Assembly: GCA_946965045.2 (NCBI GenBank)
Contig: OX337234.1
Span: 3,038,001-3,102,000, forward strand
Origin: Epithemia pelagica
Lineage: Eukaryota; Bacillariophyta; Bacillariophyceae; Surirellales; Surirellaceae
Length of the DNA stretch: 64,000 nucleotides
Direction of reading: 5' to 3'
Below are positions 27,554 through 38,141 of this stretch, piece after piece. The stretch's first letter is position 1. Every line of letters begins with the position of its first letter. The notes beneath the pieces are model-generated. The model saw only the letters and a program-made list of their open reading frames with translations. It ran no database searches and was not told the DNA's origin. The position numbers and the translations under genes were made by a program.

Positions 27554-28780
27554 GTCTCGCTTTCTCGTGTGGGATTTTTGGACACACCCGAACACCAACA
27601 AGGAAACCCAAGCACCTTCTATGATAGCCGCACAAACACACGGCTTCAAAACTTTTTATGGAACACGTCCTAACCAGGCTAGTACTACGTCAAGCCATAT
27701 GGAGATCTGTCTCAGTCGACAATCTTTGCTTCGTGACCACGTCAATGTTGTTTGGTGACCTCTCACCGCAAAAGCAGAGAAGACTGGTTGCTGAGGATAC
27801 ACTGGAATGATGCAGAGACAAGAATACACAGCAACAACCGTCGGCAAGAGACCAACGTCTGGTGGCGAAACGAAAGAAAAAACACAGTGGCTCCAAAAGA
27901 TCCATGCAAGATGCCAAACGCGGGTCAAAGGCCGCCACGTGGCAGTCGCGAAATTATTTCATGACAAATGACAACGTAGCGACCGGAGGAACCACGGTGA
28001 GATGGGACCATGACCAAAATATCCCCAACGGATAGAGTGCGGTTGAATACTTGGCCACCCGTTGAAAAGTGGCCAGTTTGGGATTTGGCCAGGTTACCAC
28101 GATAGTCACGTGTTAAACTTTATAGATTTTTTCCTCTCTAAAAAATGCTCAAATGAAAAATGACTCGTAGAACAACTGATGCTCTCATCGAGATCTCTCA
28201 GAATCCGGTGTTTTTTTCATGATTGGAGTGATCACCAGTGCTGGCCGTCCTGGCGCATAGCACACCTAGCTTACCTTTTTGCCATGCACAATGAGGGCAA
28301 GCCTCAATTAGCCTAATGAATGAGTCAAGTTTTTGTTCTATTACATGTAAAGTAGCTTATTAAAGCTCATAACAACAACAAGAGAGATACATTGTCCCTT
28401 CTTGGGCATCTCCTATGGACTCCTATGGAGTACTATTAGCAAACTTACACGAATGACTGGATGGGCAGAGGACAATTGAAGCAAGACCAGTGGTTGGAGC
28501 ATCATCTGTTTGCTTTAACACAGCAACAATTCAACCAGTCAACCACAACAAGCGCAGTAGAGTGTCTCTTTTGACTTTACAGAGACTGTGGAGCACTATT
28601 TTGGCAGCCTAAGTCCGTAATGTACATGTAACAACACGTACAATATTTATTTTCGGCCGTACCGTGCTATTATCACGGTGGCCAGTCAGTCAACTTTCCT
28701 GAAATTGAAGGGCCAGATTTGAAAGTGGTTTTGCGCTTGTAACTTCACAACTAATCAATATTTTTCTGCAAAAATTTTTT
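27554..28780. other. Intergenic, 1.2 kb
   Basis: Separates the DUF1769-like gene from the transposon. Short frames only. It contains several TGGCCA motifs around 28050-28105 and the CACGTG module listed separately. Confidence 0.55.
27923..27969 (-). promoter_or_regulatory. CACGTG-centred conserved module, copy 1
   Basis: A 28-bp block (27923-27950) centred on the palindrome GCCACGTGGC is followed after 11 bp by TGACAAAT (27962-27969). The same block with two base changes, and the same 11-bp gap to TGACAAAT, occurs at 33636-33682. Both copies are in the same orientation and lie upstream of minus-strand genes. CACGTG is the E-box/G-box target of bHLH and bZIP factors. It could be a shared cis-element or the relic of a small repeat. 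Confidence 0.5.
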
Positions 28781-29539
28781 CCTAGTGTCTAGTCTACCGT
28801 TGTCCTCATATGAGGACATATCGTCATATGAAGACAAATTAGGCGCATTTCAGTTCATCGTATTCTTTGTAGCCTAGAGAAAAATGGATGGCACCATCGT
28901 TTTCCTCAGGTTTAGTTTGGTCCTGGTACCGGTTGCCAGGCTTTAATATCTTTGACAAGCATGGCAAAACTTCCCCTGAACACGGCACAACACGCATTGT
29001 CTCAACAAAAAAAAAATTTTTCTCCGACAGAGTGACGGCCCAAGCCAGAGTGATGGCCCAAGCCCAGAACTGATCAACAGGGTGACAGGAGGGGGAAGTT
29101 GTGGGATATTTGTGCACTTGACTCCAACAAAAAGGAAACGAAAGACTAAAGATGGGAGAATGACAAACCACTCATTGCAAGGACGTTGCCGTGTCTGCAA
29201 CATGAAAACAAGGTTCACGTGCTCTATTTGTGGTGATGACCAAGAACGCGGCAACGAACAGTGTGTATGGCTTTGCCACACAGAAACTGGTCGTATGTGC
29301 TTTCCTGAGCATGTGAGTAGTGAACATAATGATGTAGTTGCAGTATAGAGTCCTATAGCAACTCTCTGTTGAATTATATTAAGGATTATACGGCCGTTCA
29401 CCATGGTCGAAACACAAAAAAAGAGCAAAGTACTATCTATCCTATAGTGGATGGGATTTTGAGGTGAAAAAACACTGTCCTCATATGAGGACAAATGCTG
29501 GTTTATATGAGGACAGACATCGGTAGACTAGACACTAGG
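28781..29539. mobile_element. Deleted DNA transposon, possibly piggyBac-related, with 19-bp terminal inverted repeats
   Basis: The ends are perfect inverted repeats, CCTAGTGTCTAGTCTACCG at 28781-28799 and its complement at 29521-29539, giving a 759-bp element. Just inside the left end is the 18-bp palindrome TGTCCTCATATGAGGACA; related copies (GTCCTCATATGAGGAC and TATATGAGGAC) sit inside the right end, as expected of transposase-binding subterminal repeats. The interior keeps one piece of coding sequence (28980-29348) whose zinc-binding pattern matches the C-terminal finger of piggyBac transposases. No TTAA target duplication flanks it (TTTTTT on the left, ATAGCT on the right), so the family call is tentative. 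The catalytic DDD domain is missing, so it is non-autonomous. Confidence 0.7.
28980..29348 (+). pseudogene. Transposase remnant: C-terminal zinc finger
   Basis: The frame is open for 122 codons without an ATG at its head. After a basic stretch (TPTKRKRKTKDG) comes GRCRVCNMKTRFTCSICG, then a spacer with CVWLCH, CF and H. The CxxC-x-KTRxxCxxC order is that of the cysteine-rich finger closing piggyBac-type transposases (DDE_Tnp_1_7 group). Everything upstream in a complete transposase is absent, so this is a fragment left in an internally deleted element. Confidence 0.55.
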
Positions 29540-29845
29540 ATAGCTCTATCCAAGAGCTGTATCGATTGCGCTACTTTTTGAGTCATTTGGGTGTTTGTGT
29601 ATTGTGAGGGGATTTTTCACAGCTGGCTGGCGGCCAGCCAGTCAACCGCACTCTACTACCTAGTATGTATGGTCGTCTCCCCGAGCGCCACAAAAAATTC
29701 AATTCAACGCCATGATGATTCGAGAGATGAACCATCCAATGTCGAGGCTGTATGGTTTGTCCATATTCCTTCTCTTCTTTCAACTATCGTTCGGATAGAT
29801 TCACGGCAGAAACGTCACGACGGCTCACCAATCAACGTCACGAGG

Positions 29846-31084
29846 ATGAGAAACGTTCGACGACAAGCCCTCTTATCCATCTTGGGAGTCCTTCTCTTGG
29901 TGTGGTGTCTGACCACACAATCCTCCTGGTTGGGACCACGCTCCAGAAACACGTCCGTCAGCAGCAACAGCCAGGACCACCACTATCTCTTGCATCCCAC
30001 CGAAGAGACGTTCGTGGCACAAGGACACTCGGCCAAGGAACAACAAGAACACCAGGGTGGTCTTTCGAACCAAGCCAAGGCGACTTGGTGTCCCCAGGCC
30101 ACTTGTCCAGTCACGACCATTTGCCACCCCTGCAAACGACGCTACTTGATTCTTTTGGCGGCCGGACGTTCGGGGAGTACCACCTTGTTGCACATGCTCA
30201 ATAGTTTGCCCGGCATTCGATTGAGTGGCGAAAACAATGGTGTCCTCCACAACTTTCAATACGCCATTGACAAGACCCGATCAGTCCCCAACTGGCAGAC
30301 ACCCAACACGGCCAAGTGGACCCCTCCCACGGCATGGTCGCATTATCCAGTCACGTCGTCCAATTTTGCCTGTGTCACACAACAAATGGTCGAAGTCCTG
30401 ACACCACCACCCGCTGCACCCGAACCAAATCACGACCAGGATCCTGACGACGACCACGGTACCATTATTGGGTTCAAGACCATTCGATTTCCGCAACTCC
30501 CACAAAGTAAAACCGTCGAATTCCACAACCCTCGATTTCCAAAACCACCAACACCCAAACAAGAACACGGTCCAGGTCGTCGACTTTCACGACAACGCCT
30601 TCCGCGACCACAAATACAGTCCCAACACCAACAGCAACAGCAGCAAGAGCTCCTGGAGAAAGAACAGGAAACGCGATGGAACTTGCTTCGAGAGGCTGCC
30701 GTGTTTTTGAATGAAACCTTTCCCTGTGGACGGTTTATCATTAGTATCCGGAATCCCCACGAACGGGCCAAGTCGGTCAAACGGGCCTTTCATTCCAAGC
30801 AGTCCATGCCTACAGCCGTACGGGAATCCCAACAAAAGAATCAAAACTTGTTGGACTTGGCAACCTTGTTGGGGGGACCGCAGCGATGGATTGTCTTGAA
30901 TAGTTCGGAATGGACCCAAAATATTACCATTCTCAACGACATGGTATCGTCCTGGTTGGGCTTTGACAAGGCCTGTCATTTTGACCAGCTATTCGAGTTG
31001 AATACCCAAGGAAAGGGCTATGGGAGAGGCAACGTAACAAGTCGCTACAGGCTTCCACCGGGATGTACTCCGCTTCCGTTCTAA
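29846..31084 (+). CDS. Golgi-type sulfotransferase family protein
   Basis: 412 aa from the ATG at 29846; the frame is open 85 codons further upstream, with another ATG at 29669. Residues 1-25 form a type II signal anchor (MRNVRRQALLSILGVLLLVW). LLAAGRSGSTTLLHML (about 103-118) is the 5'-phosphosulfate-binding loop that contacts PAPS. FIISIRNPHERAKSVKRAF (about 297-315) matches the 3'-phosphate-binding segment. The enzyme would move sulfate from PAPS to a glycan or protein in the Golgi lumen; the acceptor is unknown. Between the two motifs is a Pro/Gln-rich insert, including a run of glutamines, unusual for the family and probably a surface loop. The 300 bp upstream, after the transposon, hold no other feature. 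Confidence 0.75.
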   Translation: MRNVRRQALLSILGVLLLVWCLTTQSSWLGPRSRNTSVSSNSQDHHYLLHPTEETFVAQGHSAKEQQEHQGGLSNQAKATWCPQATCPVTTICHPCKRRYLILLAAGRSGSTTLLHMLNSLPGIRLSGENNGVLHNFQYAIDKTRSVPNWQTPNTAKWTPPTAWSHYPVTSSNFACVTQQMVEVLTPPPAAPEPNHDQDPDDDHGTIIGFKTIRFPQLPQSKTVEFHNPRFPKPPTPKQEHGPGRRLSRQRLPRPQIQSQHQQQQQQELLEKEQETRWNLLREAAVFLNETFPCGRFIISIRNPHERAKSVKRAFHSKQSMPTAVRESQQKNQNLLDLATLLGGPQRWIVLNSSEWTQNITILNDMVSSWLGFDKACHFDQLFELNTQGKGYGRGNVTSRYRLPPGCTPLPF

Positions 31085-32337
31085 CCACATCAATCATAAT
31101 AACAGCAACCAGGACGGCGGGTGTAGTCGTTTTGCACGGTGACAGCTTTCCACAATTGGATTGTTTCTCGGTAAGGCTCGTTGCACGGTAATCAGACCAC
31201 GATTCCGATCTGTTCAGCTCGAGAAAACAGCAAAACGAACTGCACACATCACGGCGATTCCCTGCGTTACCGGAAGGCAGAAACCTTGGTATGAATGTAG
31301 AGGAGAATGTCTAGCTTTGGAAAGGAGTGGATTGAGAAGGTACTCCATGAAAGTGTCTGGACACGATTGGCCAAGACGGCCGTTATCGTGGTCGTCAAAA
31401 CCAATAGGAAGCCCTTTCCCACATACTACTAAGCAGCCGGAGACAAGGCTGGTAACCACATACTACTAAGCAGCCGGAGACAAGGCTGGTAACGCTGGTA
31501 TGGCATGGAAGTCCACGAATGGGGACATTGGCGACGAATAAACAGTAATCGAAACCGCTGAAGAAACGTACAGTTTTTCAATCTCATGAATGCTGGTGTA
31601 GTGTTGGTAATGGCGCATATTCTGTTTTTACAGGACGAGAATATCAGTGAGGGATTGTCTAGCTACGGCATTTGGTCCTTTTGACCTCTGCTGCTGCTTA
31701 GTTCGTTGCGAGGTACAAACACCGTGATGATAGTATATGTCTTACACGGTGTTGGTGCTTTTGGTGCCTTGATGAACGTCAAAACGCCACTCCGAGACCA
31801 ATGGCAGTATGGGCGAAAATCTCTACCTCCTGATTGATGCGGTATAGAGTGGTATCATGGGAAAGATCCATGTGATACTGACATTGTGAAACCTTTGTCT
31901 TCACACCAGCAGCTGGAAAAGTCTGATATTTGGAATCAAATGCCGGAAAAGGCTTCTGCTACTACCCACGTCTTCCAAATGCTGATAGCTGACCATGGCG
32001 GATGTATGCATACTGACGATCGCTACGACAAGAAGGAATGTAGATGCGACTACGATAAATGCCATGGCATCAAAAGAAAATTCATGTTCTGTCGATGCCT
32101 TCAAAACATGCTAGGAGTTGCTGTCTATTGTGATGTCTTTCGACAGAGCAAGCCACTCCTGTACAGTGACTTGGAGCTTTTCATTACCTAATAGGATTCA
32201 CAACGTTACTAAGGAGTGACATGATCTTCATCAAGGCTTAAAATATCATTATGTAAAAATGACAACTGTTGGAGAGTATAATTTCCATGATAGTTCCCTC
32301 AGTTTTTGATGTGACATGTAACCTGATGTTGCACATT
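31085..32337. other. Intergenic, 1.25 kb
   Basis: No recognised gene. A 101-codon frame (31886-32191) begins with GTG and contains a Cys-rich stretch (CMHTDDRYDKKECRCDYDKC) that I could not link to any family; it may be chance or the relic of a zinc-binding domain. A two-copy 37-bp tandem repeat is listed separately. Confidence 0.5.
31420..31493 (+). repeat. Tandem repeat, 2 x 37 bp
   Basis: Two identical, abutting 37-bp units (31420-31456, 31457-31493), each running from cacatactactaagc to caaggctggtaac. The perfect identity points to a recent duplication. Confidence 0.95.
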
Positions 32338-33528
32338 TCAAGTGCCATCCTCCTTTGTATTGGTCCTCACTCGTTTACGGGATGTTCTATTGACATCTCG
32401 AATACCCATTCCGTCCCGAAAATGAAAGCATCCGTTTGGGTTTTGTTGACGGAGTTGACAAAAACACCACGTATTCTTGTCCATTAGTGGTAATGTTGCA
32501 CATCTAGGATTCTCAACCCCACCAATCTGTGCAATATGATTCCCAAGAGTCACCAAACTGGAGCCATCCTCGATATTTCCAATGGATGGGAGAGTCCACA
32601 CGCAGTTGCGGTGCGTATCCAAGATTTCCACGGTTGGACGGTCCCCTTCCGTCACAACCAGACAGGATCCCACGGCAACCACTGCATACCAACTCATATG
32701 TGGGACGGAACGCACCGAATGAGAATAAGTGGTCCAAGTGGACGAGAATGAAATGGCTGGAGCAGTGGTGTCCTCCTTTGTCTCTTCATTGTTGCAAAGC
32801 TTTGCAACGTCCAAATACTCCACCGAATCAAGATCGTAAGAGCCTCCCACGACAAAGATTCGGTGACCAATGATCGCACTGCCAAAATATGATCGTTGAA
32901 CATTCATGGATGGTCCCGTAATGACCGTCTCGTTGCTAGTATCAATAACATCAACCGACGACAATTTCCATATCCCCCTTGGGTTTCCACCCATGACAAC
33001 AATGTAGCGATCGTGAACCGCAACAGCACAACATCCATTTCTTTTTGTTGAAAGCCGACATTTCAATGTTTTCCACGGGCTTTCATCTGTGATGCTTGTA
33101 GTTACAGATGATTGTAGCAAATAAGTGGAATCAATTCGTTCCATACAATCCAAACTTTTTAGATCCGCTCTTCCTCCAATCACGTAGATGCCTCCGTTGC
33201 ACACAACAGCGGCAAGTCCACGACGTCTCTTATTCATGGGTGGCCCTTCTCTCCACCGCTTGTTTGGGTCTGCTAGATTCAATAACCGAACGGAATCAAG
33301 CTCGCCTGGATCTGTCTCATATCCGCCCAACACGACGACGGTCTGTCTGTTGTTGTTGTTGTTGTAGCTGTCGTTGTTGTCCGTATCGGGATGATTGAGT
33401 ACGACCGATGCATGAAACCAAAGCCCTCCACCCTCATGCGGAGGCCAGTCCTCGAAATTCCATTCTGCAGTCTCATTCAAAAGCACAAGGCCCGATTGCC
33501 ATGCTTGTTCTTGCAGTGTCATGGTCAT
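32338..33528 (-). CDS. Kelch-repeat beta-propeller protein
   Basis: 396 aa from an ATG (MTMTLQEQ). It has at least five Kelch-type blades marked by a double glycine after a hydrophobic strand: VVVLGGYE, IYVIGGRA, YIVVMGGNP, IFVVGGSY and HIAQIGGVE, each followed by the usual Tyr/Trp-containing strands. Blade spacing of about 50 residues is normal. There is no BTB, F-box, signal peptide or membrane segment. Kelch propellers are protein-binding platforms, often in ubiquitin ligases or cytoskeletal complexes; the partner is unknown. It is divergent from the karyopherin gene. A CACGTG module lies 108 bp upstream of the start. Confidence 0.85.
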   Translation of the reverse strand: MTMTLQEQAWQSGLVLLNETAEWNFEDWPPHEGGGLWFHASVVLNHPDTDNNDSYNNNNNRQTVVVLGGYETDPGELDSVRLLNLADPNKRWREGPPMNKRRRGLAAVVCNGGIYVIGGRADLKSLDCMERIDSTYLLQSSVTTSITDESPWKTLKCRLSTKRNGCCAVAVHDRYIVVMGGNPRGIWKLSSVDVIDTSNETVITGPSMNVQRSYFGSAIIGHRIFVVGGSYDLDSVEYLDVAKLCNNEETKEDTTAPAISFSSTWTTYSHSVRSVPHMSWYAVVAVGSCLVVTEGDRPTVEILDTHRNCVWTLPSIGNIEDGSSLVTLGNHIAQIGGVENPRCATLPLMDKNTWCFCQLRQQNPNGCFHFRDGMGIRDVNRTSRKRVRTNTKEDGT

Positions 33529-34376
33529 AGACTATAAGGTTACGAGTACACCGTGTTATTATATATCGCGTTGGGTGGGGTTTTGTCAGAAAGGGTGTCT
33601 GTCGTGCGTACGCTGCAGTAGAGCTGGGCGAAAAAGGTCAAAGACCGCCACGTGGTAGTCGCGGATAAAGAATGTGACAAATTTAAGCGATTGAATCATC
33701 ATCCCTATGACAGACCATTGTGGTACTCCCAAGCAGGGGTGAGTCAGAGTAACGCGTGATTGAATGCACCATGAGTAATGAGTAAGAAAATACATCGAAG
33801 ATGCTGACCCAACTGCGACCTGGACTCACCCCCGCTGGGGAATAACTAATGTGGACGGCGCGTTCGTCTCATTATTTTCTCACGCGCTCCCCATTTCATT
33901 TTTTTTCTTTGGAGGTTTGTGTTTGGTTTGGTTTGTGGTTCGAGCTGTTACTCTACGTTCGATCCGATTGATTGGTATAGAGTTTCGCATTGTGCTCGGT
34001 TTCGCTAGTCTCTCGGTTTCGAAGAAAAAACCTGTCTCTGGAACCATCGCATCACGAGGGAGGGTGTGCTGCTCTGTTTTGCTTGGACATTATTGCGTCG
34101 TCCACGGTTGGCATTCGCGAGATTCTGTGTTACCATCGACAAGAAGAACCAAACGAAAAACATACATACATCTAGTCAACACCCTGGAGACTTGGCCGAA
34201 ACCAAGGCGAGGACGAAGAAGAAAAAGACACCAACCAGGTTTTTGGTTCTTTGGAGCAAACGAAACAACGACAACATTGTCTTGTCCAACCTCGGAGTGT
34301 CGTACTCCAGCATATACAGGCAGATTGATAGTGTTCCAGACTCTTGTTGTGTTGGTTGTGTCAGCACCATTCTCTC
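33529..34376. other. Divergent intergenic region, Kelch / karyopherin
   Basis: 848 bp between divergent starts. A plus-strand frame from 33851 runs on into the karyopherin gene in another phase and is not supported. The sequence is pyrimidine-rich near 33890-33950. It contains the second CACGTG module. Confidence 0.55.
33636..33682 (-). promoter_or_regulatory. CACGTG-centred conserved module, copy 2
   Basis: A 28-bp block (33636-33663), 26 of 28 identical to 27923-27950, centred on CCACGTGG, then an unrelated 11-bp spacer and TGACAAAT (33675-33682). It sits 108 bp upstream of the Kelch gene ATG, a good position for a promoter element. Confidence 0.55.
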
Positions 34377-37300
34377 ATGTCGTCCGAACAACAACAGCAA
34401 CAACAACAATTGCAACAAGTGCAGGAAGCGGCCCGTGCCGTGGTTCATCCCTTGACCGATGCTTCGACTCGTACGGCAGCCTCTCAATGGTTGGAAGCAT
34501 GGACGGCCAGTCCCCATTCGTGGTCTCTGCATGTGACGTGGTTGCAAGCCATGGTAACGATCGTTGTACAACAACAATCACTACAACAACAACAAGAAGA
34601 AATGGGCCTCTCCCTCTTGTGTTTGCAACTCTTGCAAAGCAAATTGCGCAAACAAGTGCCTCGCAATCAACCCGATCCACAAGTTGTGGTACCCATTTTG
34701 GAACCCTTGCACCACGTCTTGACTCAATTGCTTGTGTGGCTGGATCACCACAACCAGAACCTCAATTCTACCAATGCCAACAACAACAATGCCAATAATG
34801 GAGGTCCTCAAGCCTTGTTGATGCCTGCGACCATTTGTTATGCCGCCTTGGCGGTCCGGTGTGGAGGCTTGTCGACGCTCGTGTCGGAGTTGATGGTGAG
34901 TCGCTCGGCGACACCCACAACGCCTCCAACAACAGCAACATCCACAACAACAATGTCCTTGTCCTCCTCCTCCTTGTGGTTGGTTCTCAAAGTGGTCGTC
35001 CAAATCCCCATGGAATTGGGCACCTGCAACGATTTGACCACGGTTCAAGTCACGGCCGAATTGCAACCGCATTTACCAACCATATTGGAAACGTGTGGTC
35101 ACGTCCTGGCGGCGCAACAACAACAACCATCATTGGAGGACGATACGACTACTTCTCCTCGGTTGCTCGTGGCGGCCTTGGATGCGTTGGAAACTTGGAC
35201 ACGAGCGTGTCATGTCAGTCTGTCGCAATTGTTGGAGTGTGTTGTTGTGGCAACAAGACACACATCATCACCACCACCACCACAAGACTACACGAATAAG
35301 AGCCTCTTGTGGTTGCTGCTGCAACTCGTGTCGGAACCAAACCACCACCACAATACTGCTGCTGGTGGTCGTCCACCACCACCCGTTTCGTGGAAGAATC
35401 CCATGGTTCTCATCTTGACCTGTCGCATCTTGACCGAAGCCTTGGTCAGTCCCACCGATGCCTGCACACCACAACGATTGCAAGCCTGTCAACTCTTGAT
35501 GCAAGCCATGCAACCACCCATACAAAACGATCCAGCAGCCAACCACCATCCTTTGACCAACTGTTTTGTGGCACCCTTGGAATATTCGACCAAGTGCTTA
35601 TTGTCCTTGTCCTCGCCAAATAACCACCACCACCACAATCCACAACAGGCACTGTCGTCGTCCTTGGGGTGGACGGCCGACGATTGTACCTCCATTGCTC
35701 ATGCGGTTGCGACGGTGGTGGGCACCTTGGTGACGGAAGAAGTGGATTGGATCGTGGCCACCGAAGGGACGGCAGCGGTATTGATCCCCCTCTTGTTGCA
35801 GGGATTACAAGACCATCCATCAATGCCAGTCACGAGTTTGGCCTTGGAATGTTGGTTGACCATTCAACAAGTGCCAACACGACAACGACTGCCCGCCTAT
35901 CAATCCGCCCAACACTTGTGGATTCCGGTCGTCACGTCGCTGATACGACGCATTGCCTATCCGACCGTCGAGTTTGTGTCGTGGAGTCGTTATTCCGAGT
36001 TCGTGTGGTCGTCTGGCGGTAGTAGTAGTAGTAGTTTGGTCGTGGAACAAGAAGACTGGGACGAATTGCGACGCTTGGTCCCCGATGTTTGGATTGGATG
36101 TTATTTTTCCTTGCGGTCGCAATTTGTTCAGTGTGTGACACACTCCATCATGACGACAATACCAACAACCATACCCACAACTTGGGTCGACCAAGAAGCG
36201 GCTCTCTTTGCCTTGACCGTCACGGCTCGAGAGATACAAACACGCCTGACCAGTAGTCATTCCACCAAGAGCATTGTCCAAGACAAGCACGACACGGTCC
36301 AATCCTTGGTCGCCTTGGCCCAATACCTGTGTCAGCTCAGTGCCACCTGGTACGATCCATCACAGGCAGCAGCATCTTTGTCAAACTCGAACCACCAAGC
36401 GTCGTCATCCTCCTATTGTTATACGGCATTGTCCGGTCCCAGTCCTCATCCCCTCTTGGTAGCCAAGGTGTGTGACTGTTTGGGTGCCCATGGTTCCGTC
36501 TGGAATGCCCACTTGGATGCCGCCGCTGTCGGACAAATTTTGACGCTCTTGACACGTACCTGGCAATGGCATGCATCCAAACAACAGTTTTCTGCGACTA
36601 CGGCGACCGCTGCGGCCAAGGCCTGGAAACAAGTCGTGGTGGCCTGTACTCCAGTACTCACCACCGCAGTGCCTCCTACGGCCCTTTCGACCATGCTTTC
36701 GCATGCCATGGAATTGGCTTTGAGTTTGGGAGAAATGATAGCCATTTCCAACCAAAACGATGAAAACGACGACGACGACGACGATGATGATGAACCTTCC
36801 ATGGAACAAGCGGTTCTCGAACTTGTGGCGGAAGGATCCGTACGATGCATTGTCCAAGTCTCGGATCCAACCGTGGTCCAAGCCTTGTTGGGAACCATGA
36901 CTCGATTGGTGGTCCAGCATGCTGACCTGGCCTTGACCCAATTGTCCTCAGCAGTCGCAACGAACCCTAATAATTCAGAGGAACTTGCACACAAGCAGCA
37001 AGCATTGTCCAATGATCTGTTTGCCTTGCAGGTCATGATTCGATTCAGTGAAACTCGTACTTCGGGCGATTCCTCTTCAACCTCACCGCTGGAGACCATG
37101 TTGTCATTGATATGGCCCCTTTTGGAACATGTCTCGCAACAACCCTGGATCCTTACGAATTCCAAGAATTCCTTGTTACCTCCCATTCTGGCCTTGCATG
37201 AACAATTGCTCAAAAGCATGCCATGGTTTGTCGCACCCCGATTTGAACCAACCATGAACTTTGTCGTTCAAGTTTTGGAAAAGACACACGATTTTAGTAC

Positions 37301-38141
37301 CCTGACCTATATGGTCAGTGCCATGGAAACCTTTTCGGGCGGTAACGGTGTGGTCTTTGACTTTGGTCCTTTGTTGACCCATGTGTATCGTGTTGTTTCC
37401 TCCGTCTTGTATTCCAAACAATCACAACAAACACCATCTCCTCGTACGGCGCTATCTATGACCACTGCGGAAGGTGACTCGTTTTTGTTGTATGTAATGA
37501 TTGGGGGATTTTTTCTCTTGTGTGGACGCTCGCTCTTGTATGCGCCCTTGGCGTTGCCGCAATGTCCCGTCTTGTCAGATGTGGTGACCTTGGCAGTAGC
37601 ATGTCTCGGAGAATGTCAGGGGGAAGCCAATTCGACACGACAGGTGCTCAACTTTTTGACCAAATTTTATGGTTGGCGATCCTTGCCCCTTTCCACCGAA
37701 CACAAGAGGAGGTTGGAAGAACAATCGTCCAGTGTATTGGACAATCTCATGATGCAACATGGACCACGTGTAGTACAGGCCTGTCTGGAAATGCTTCTGG
37801 GGGGATCACAAATTTTGTGGGGATCCAGTAGCGATTGTCTCTTTGCTCTGGTCGCTGCCACCACAACGACGACAACGACTGCAAACACGAGTCCGACTCA
37901 TCCAAATCAAACGGCAGCGACTTCGATTCATGCCGTATCACGTCCTTGGTTGGAAGCGGTTCCCATTCCACCCGAACATGGTTCGGTCTATCATGGTACA
38001 GTCATTCCCTTGTTGCTTCAAATGGCCGCACAAGGACCTACCAAACAAAAGGCCAAGGCCAGACTCTTGTTGTCGGATTTTTGCAACATTGTGCGCGGAG
38101 AAGCCTCACCCGAGGTACTCATCTCATATTCCTTGCCCTAA
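34377..38141 (+). CDS. Importin-13 / transportin-3-like karyopherin
   Basis: 1254 aa from the ATG at 34377 (MSSEQQQQ); an upstream TTG in frame is less likely. After a glutamine run, the N-terminus reads as an importin-beta N-terminal repeat: a helix with AARAVVHPLT, then TAASQWLEAWTASPHSWSL and the second-repeat signature LSLLCLQLLQSKLRKQVPR, which corresponds to the 'FAAQTLRSKI' strip of transportin-3/importin-13. The remainder is about 1100 residues of HEAT-like helices broken by low-complexity loops (acidic run NDDDDDDDDEP; Thr-rich run). Such karyopherins carry cargo through nuclear pores under Ran control; TNPO3-type receptors carry SR splicing factors. Cargo cannot be read from sequence. 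No intron is needed. Confidence 0.7.
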   Translation: MSSEQQQQQQQLQQVQEAARAVVHPLTDASTRTAASQWLEAWTASPHSWSLHVTWLQAMVTIVVQQQSLQQQQEEMGLSLLCLQLLQSKLRKQVPRNQPDPQVVVPILEPLHHVLTQLLVWLDHHNQNLNSTNANNNNANNGGPQALLMPATICYAALAVRCGGLSTLVSELMVSRSATPTTPPTTATSTTTMSLSSSSLWLVLKVVVQIPMELGTCNDLTTVQVTAELQPHLPTILETCGHVLAAQQQQPSLEDDTTTSPRLLVAALDALETWTRACHVSLSQLLECVVVATRHTSSPPPPQDYTNKSLLWLLLQLVSEPNHHHNTAAGGRPPPPVSWKNPMVLILTCRILTEALVSPTDACTPQRLQACQLLMQAMQPPIQNDPAANHHPLTNCFVAPLEYSTKCLLSLSSPNNHHHHNPQQALSSSLGWTADDCTSIAHAVATVVGTLVTEEVDWIVATEGTAAVLIPLLLQGLQDHPSMPVTSLALECWLTIQQVPTRQRLPAYQSAQHLWIPVVTSLIRRIAYPTVEFVSWSRYSEFVWSSGGSSSSSLVVEQEDWDELRRLVPDVWIGCYFSLRSQFVQCVTHSIMTTIPTTIPTTWVDQEAALFALTVTAREIQTRLTSSHSTKSIVQDKHDTVQSLVALAQYLCQLSATWYDPSQAAASLSNSNHQASSSSYCYTALSGPSPHPLLVAKVCDCLGAHGSVWNAHLDAAAVGQILTLLTRTWQWHASKQQFSATTATAAAKAWKQVVVACTPVLTTAVPPTALSTMLSHAMELALSLGEMIAISNQNDENDDDDDDDDEPSMEQAVLELVAEGSVRCIVQVSDPTVVQALLGTMTRLVVQHADLALTQLSSAVATNPNNSEELAHKQQALSNDLFALQVMIRFSETRTSGDSSSTSPLETMLSLIWPLLEHVSQQPWILTNSKNSLLPPILALHEQLLKSMPWFVAPRFEPTMNFVVQVLEKTHDFSTLTYMVSAMETFSGGNGVVFDFGPLLTHVYRVVSSVLYSKQSQQTPSPRTALSMTTAEGDSFLLYVMIGGFFLLCGRSLLYAPLALPQCPVLSDVVTLAVACLGECQGEANSTRQVLNFLTKFYGWRSLPLSTEHKRRLEEQSSSVLDNLMMQHGPRVVQACLEMLLGGSQILWGSSSDCLFALVAATTTTTTTANTSPTHPNQTAATSIHAVSRPWLEAVPIPPEHGSVYHGTVIPLLLQMAAQGPTKQKAKARLLLSDFCNIVRGEASPEVLISYSLP

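Noticed and set aside
33851-34798. 315-codon plus-strand frame before the karyopherin gene
   Set aside because: It overlaps the karyopherin N-terminus in another phase, and its sequence has no family features, whereas the karyopherin frame shows clear repeat signatures.
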